Positions 43,611 to 47,297 of a stretch of 47,297 bases of DNA are shown piece after piece. The first letter of the stretch is position 1. Each line of letters opens with the position of its first letter. The stretch is from positions 1 to 47,297 of the forward strand of contig DYIF01000018.1 in the NCBI GenBank assembly GCA_020723765.1, written 5' to 3'. A program made the translations under genes and the position numbers. The notes beneath the pieces are model-generated. The model was given only the letters and a program-made list of their open reading frames with translations. It was not told where the DNA came from and made no database searches. The DNA is from Elusimicrobium minutum (GTDB taxonomy: Bacteria > Elusimicrobiota > Elusimicrobia > Elusimicrobiales > UBA9959).

Positions 43611-44719
43611 ATAGCAATCTTTAATAAATTATCGGCGGTTTTGGGTTTAAGTGAAAGTAGCCTATATGCGTCTCTATGTAATATTTCATTGTTTGAAAGA
43701 GCATGAGAAATTGTATTTAAAAACTTTTTCCCATAGCGATATACAACAGTATTATAGAAATCTCCCCCTTTTTGTTTTGTTGGTTTTATCTCTTTTTGTT
43801 TATAAGTATCATAAAAATTAAAAAAATCCTCTTGATTAATTTTACCTATATCTAATAATCTTCGGGCAATAACAATTTGACTTACTTTAAATTGATTTGC
43901 AAGTTCATCATAATCTATTTTTTTCAATGAGATTATATTTTCTGTAGGAACCAAAAATTCAGCTGTACATTGATCACAAAATTTTTCTATTTCATCATCG
44001 GCACTTATTAATTTTCTTAGGTCAAAAGAAGCACTTTTCCCCATAAGAATATGAACAAATTCATGAATAAGTGTAAAAATTTTTGCGGATAAAAAATCAT
44101 TGTTATTAATAAATACAAAGGGAGCTATATCATCGTAAATAACAAAGCCGCGAAATTCCTCTACATTTAATTTCCTACTGGTATTATTTCCTACTATCCC
44201 ATTAATAACTACATAGATACCTGCTTCTTCGAATCTATTTATTAGGAAATTCAAAGCATCTTTCTGTGAAAGGTGTTGTTGTGCCCAATCATCTTCTAAT
44301 TTTAAAATTTCTTTTATTCCTTTAATTATTTCTTTTGGAGTAGTTTCTGTATTGAATTTCCCTGCAAAAGGTAAAGGCTGATATCCCCAATCCATTAAAA
44401 TTTCTCTTATCCAAGTTTGTTGTTTTTTTACTAACATTACAGTATCATAGAGTTCATCGGAAAGTTCATGATGAAATCCATTTTTAGTACGAAAGTGGGG
44501 AATAGGAAGATTTTTTTCCGGTAACTCATTTAGAAACAAATAACCAAAGGGAATATCAAATATCTTTGAAATTTCTACTAATTGGTTATAAGTAGGGTAA
44601 TCTTCTTTTGTTAACCACTTTTCTTTATTTTTATACTTTAATTTATTCCATTTCACAGGATAATGTTTCCTAAGCAATGAAAGATTTTTTTCGTTGTATA
44701 ATGAAATTTTTGTTTTCAT
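43607..44719 (-). CDS. ImmA/IrrE-family metallopeptidase with N-terminal XRE-like region (COG2856 type)
   Basis: A 370-residue protein. An N-terminal XRE-like region (TYNQLVEISKIFDIPFGYLFLNELPEKNLPIPHFR, about 43-77) is joined to a zinc peptidase domain with HEFVH at 209-213 (LIHEFVHILMG) and a likely third ligand Glu244 in CTAEFLVP. Related proteins cleave phage or stress repressors and are paired with DUF4411 PIN proteins. The ATG at 44719 is chosen because GGGAG lies 6 nt upstream, inside the last codons of mod; the TTG at 44734 would overlap mod and lacks support. It starts 2 nt after mod. Confidence 0.88.
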   Translation of the reverse strand: MKTKISLYNEKNLSLLRKHYPVKWNKLKYKNKEKWLTKEDYPTYNQLVEISKIFDIPFGYLFLNELPEKNLPIPHFRTKNGFHHELSDELYDTVMLVKKQQTWIREILMDWGYQPLPFAGKFNTETTPKEIIKGIKEILKLEDDWAQQHLSQKDALNFLINRFEEAGIYVVINGIVGNNTSRKLNVEEFRGFVIYDDIAPFVFINNNDFLSAKIFTLIHEFVHILMGKSASFDLRKLISADDEIEKFCDQCTAEFLVPTENIISLKKIDYDELANQFKVSQIVIARRLLDIGKINQEDFFNFYDTYKQKEIKPTKQKGGDFYNTVVYRYGKKFLNTISHALSNNEILHRDAYRLLSLKPKTADNLLKIAI

Positions 44720-44721
44720 AT

Positions 44722-47136
44722 TTACTCCCACCAAATTAACGGTTTAATAAGTTTATAGTCCAAATTTTTTGTATTGATTTTTGTTCCCTCCTCAAATTCT
44801 ACTTCATCTTCCTTAATTCTTTTTATCCAGTTGCCTGTAAGGTTTGACAATGTTTCAGCAATGTCTATATTCTGATAGAGTTTGCTCAAATCCAGTTTAA
44901 CTCTGTTGTTTTCATAATCAATCTCTAGCGCTCTGATCATCTTTTCATCTTTTAAAAATACATATTGCTCATAAGGAGATTTATTGCCCATAACAAACAT
45001 ATCATGGTTTTCATAAATGGTATTTACCAATGCTTCCTCGTATTGTTCAAGCTCGTAGTATTTGAAAAAGCCGCCACCTTGATATTCTTTGACCTCTTTT
45101 GATATGCCCGATTTATCATAAGCCAAAACCTTCTTCATTCTTGGCAAAATCACACTATAAAAATGCTCTCCCATTTCAACACCAAGCCATTTTCTGCCAA
45201 GTTTATGGGCTACTGCTGTGGTAGTGCCTGAGCCAAGGAAAAAATCAAGAATCAAATCACTTTTGTTAGAAGTAGATTCTATCACTCTCTGTAATAATTC
45301 TTCTGAATTTTCTGTAGTAAAGCCGTGCGTGGGAGAATAGCCGGAAATATCTGTCCAGTTAGAGCCGAGCGTTTCCCATTTTGTAAGAAACTTAGGCATT
45401 CCTGTTTCTTCATCCATTTTAACCAATCCTTTCGAAACAGCGTCATCTAAGGCTTCCTGACTTAATGCCCATCTCCTGCCTTCCGGTGCTTTTATCTTTT
45501 TCCCAAAAAAGTTTCTATAAAGTAAATTTTCATCCTTTCTTGTTCCTGGTAAATGCATCTCAACCCATTCCCACTCATTTTCTGATTTTAACTTACGAAA
45601 TCCATTAAAGAGGGTATCTTCTGATCTGCCATAAAAATATAAAGATTCCCATGCTGTATGAAATCTTCCACTTTCTCCTTTAAGCGTTCTTGTTCTTTTA
45701 ACTGCAATTTCATTTCTTAAATTATTATCAAATAGATCGTTCATTAAAAACCTAACAATCCAATTACCATTTGAATCACACCTTACAAAAATGCTTCCTT
45801 TTTTATTTAGCCAATCTTTTGCAATTCTTAATCTATTTTCAAGCAGTGTTGCCCAGTTGGCATCTTTGTAATTTGTGCGGTATAAAAATTGATCCGATGA
45901 ATCAAGGTTGAACGGCGGATCGATGTAAATCGTCTGCACCTTCTTTTTGAATTTCGGCAAAATGGTATTGAGTGCCTGATAGTTTTCGCTTTTGATAAGC
46001 CAGCCATCCAAAGACTCATCTAAATTTTTAAATTGGCTTAAAATCTCAAGTTCTAAATCTTTAAAGTATTTGGTATCAACGGGTAAATGTTGATATTTCT
46101 CGGCTAAATGTTCACCTGTTAAATCTTTTTTAATTACATTATCAATTTTAAAATTTTCATCTACTATCCCAAGCTCTTTCCACTCTCTGATTTGTTCGGT
46201 TATTCCATTATGATTAATTATTTTTTTAACAATTTCAAGATTATTCAACCTATCAAGCGTTACCACATAATTGGAGTTTTTTACAAACTTCGGCTTGTTC
46301 CAAATTTTTACCAATTCATCTTCAAACTGCGAGACAAAATCAATAATCTTAAAAGCAATATTTTTTAAAATTTGGAGTTGTCCCACTCTGTTCGCGCTCC
46401 ACTCTTTTGCTCCATCCCAGAAATACTGGTAACTCCAAAGTTTAAATTGCTCTTGTAAAAATGCCTTTGCATTTTTGTTAATAAAAAAGTCTACTTCGCT
46501 TTGTCTTTCGAAAATCATAAAAGCTTTTTCTAATTGTTCCTCAGTAATATTTTTCCCTTCCTTTCTTATGTTTTTTAATATTTCATCCTGTTTTGTTTTA
46601 GTGTTTCTTTCAGAATGTTTAACAATAAAAAATATAGTTTCGTCTTGAATTTTATCAAACTCAAAAATAAGAGAGCGTTTTTCGTTGGATTTTTTGTTCT
46701 CAAGTTTTGATACATCAAAGAAAAAATTAAGTCCGTCAATATCTACTTTTAAATTTTTGAAAATTTTATCTGTTTTAACATAGTACAACATTTGTGTCTT
46801 CCAGAAGAGAATTACATCATTTTCATTTGTATAAACTTTTTCATATACATTGTTGTGAAAAGATGTAGAATTGAAGTAAATCGATCCATTTTCAGTAAAA
46901 TAACGGCTGAAAAAAGAGTAAAGTTTGTCAAAAAGCTCATCTTTAAATTTGTTTCTATCTTCTGTGTTTGATATTGTAGATAGTTCCTTTTCAATGTCTT
47001 TTATGAGGTTGGCCTCGATTTTTCGGTAGTAATTGGATTTTATTTTCATTAAATTTACAAAGCCACCAGTTCCTTCAATTTTGGCTCCAAGGAAAATGTT
47101 TTGGAGTGTTTGATAAAACTTTTGTTCTTGGGTCAT
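44722..47136 (-). CDS. mod: Type III DNA methyltransferase Mod subunit, long form
   Basis: Modification and sequence-recognition subunit, beta-class N6-adenine or N4-cytosine methyltransferase of 804 residues. Motif IV DPPF (IYIDPPFNLDSSDQFLYRTNY, near residue 405) comes before the SAM motif I FFLGSGTTTAVAHKLGRKWLGVEM (near residue 635), the beta order. The region between (about 450-600) would hold the target-recognition part. An N-terminal extension of nearly 400 residues precedes motif IV, much longer than in EcoP1I/EcoP15I Mod, and has no domain that I recognise. First gene of the mod-immA-PIN-res operon. A GAGG Shine-Dalgarno sequence lies 7 nt upstream. Confidence 0.92.
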   Translation of the reverse strand: MTQEQKFYQTLQNIFLGAKIEGTGGFVNLMKIKSNYYRKIEANLIKDIEKELSTISNTEDRNKFKDELFDKLYSFFSRYFTENGSIYFNSTSFHNNVYEKVYTNENDVILFWKTQMLYYVKTDKIFKNLKVDIDGLNFFFDVSKLENKKSNEKRSLIFEFDKIQDETIFFIVKHSERNTKTKQDEILKNIRKEGKNITEEQLEKAFMIFERQSEVDFFINKNAKAFLQEQFKLWSYQYFWDGAKEWSANRVGQLQILKNIAFKIIDFVSQFEDELVKIWNKPKFVKNSNYVVTLDRLNNLEIVKKIINHNGITEQIREWKELGIVDENFKIDNVIKKDLTGEHLAEKYQHLPVDTKYFKDLELEILSQFKNLDESLDGWLIKSENYQALNTILPKFKKKVQTIYIDPPFNLDSSDQFLYRTNYKDANWATLLENRLRIAKDWLNKKGSIFVRCDSNGNWIVRFLMNDLFDNNLRNEIAVKRTRTLKGESGRFHTAWESLYFYGRSEDTLFNGFRKLKSENEWEWVEMHLPGTRKDENLLYRNFFGKKIKAPEGRRWALSQEALDDAVSKGLVKMDEETGMPKFLTKWETLGSNWTDISGYSPTHGFTTENSEELLQRVIESTSNKSDLILDFFLGSGTTTAVAHKLGRKWLGVEMGEHFYSVILPRMKKVLAYDKSGISKEVKEYQGGGFFKYYELEQYEEALVNTIYENHDMFVMGNKSPYEQYVFLKDEKMIRALEIDYENNRVKLDLSKLYQNIDIAETLSNLTGNWIKRIKEDEVEFEEGTKINTKNLDYKLIKPLIWWE

Positions 47137-47207
47137 CTGTTGCCTCTTTCTAAAATAGGAATGCTTTCAGTATGTATATCCACCTAAGTTATCCTGTTAT
47201 TAGAGTA

Positions 47208-47238
47208 ATTATAACATTAAAGTAGTCTAGTTTGTCAA
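47208..47238 (-). promoter_or_regulatory. Promoter of the restriction-modification operon
   Basis: Minus-strand TTGACA (47233-47238) and TATAAT (47208-47213), both perfect, but with a long 19-bp spacer. The long spacing suggests weak or activator-dependent expression. The leader would be about 65 nt. Confidence 0.6.
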
Positions 47239-47297
47239 GACCATGAATTAGATAATAAAAAATGTCTCCGAAATAATCCTTGATGGATCAAAAAGGA

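Overview
The window reads as a chromosomal segment of an AT-rich, anaerobic, diderm bacterium. An outer membrane is implied by a TolC-like protein, a periplasmic adaptor and a PorV/UPF0164-type beta-barrel. A fermentative, H2-cycling metabolism is implied by an electron-bifurcating-type [FeFe] hydrogenase with its three maturases. The mix of PorV-like protein, FlgD-type C-terminal domain and HydABC operon would fit Elusimicrobiota or a related uncultured phylum. That placement is inference; no rRNA or full marker set is present.

Layout. 1-2.0 kb (+): a DUF438-type PAS protein, then xseA and xseB. 2.0-8.8 kb (-): a secreted trypsin-like protease, an ADP-ribosylglycohydrolase and a 1574-residue multi-PAS hybrid histidine kinase. 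9.0-14.4 kb (+): two giant proteins that are almost entirely coiled coil. 14.4-15.3 kb (-): a frameshifted TPR lipid/periplasm-directed gene. 15.3-15.8 kb: a repeat-rich gap and tRNA-Val(CAC), whose 3' end is duplicated. 15.9-18.3 kb (-): a secreted clostripain-family protease and rlmN. 18.3-22.5 kb (+): a TolC/adaptor/MacB-type ABC export operon. 22.6-23.6 kb (+): infC with a TTG start and a small secreted protein.

23.6-36.0 kb (-) is the centrepiece: an 11-gene, nearly gapless operon. Its transcription order is receiver, rex, hydC/nuoE-like, hydB/nuoF-like, hydA, a sensory hydrogenase-like histidine kinase, receiver, receiver-kinase, hydG, hydE, hydF. It starts from a near-consensus sigma70 promoter followed at once by a perfect 11-bp inverted repeat that resembles a Rex operator. 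The operon therefore carries the enzyme, the machinery that builds its active site, an NADH/NAD+ repressor and what looks like a hydrogen- or redox-sensing phosphorelay.

36.2-39.0 kb (-): a PorV-like protein and a fibronectin-III/FlgD-domain surface protein whose 5' end is cut off by an IS481-type insertion sequence (about 38.99-40.07 kb). 40.1-47.1 kb (-): a type III restriction-modification operon in the order mod, ImmA/IrrE-type metalloprotease, PIN (DUF4411-like) nuclease, res. All four genes overlap or touch, so a toxin-antitoxin-like pair is nested inside the R-M unit. This and the hydrogenase signalling operon are the two parts most likely to hold undescribed biology.
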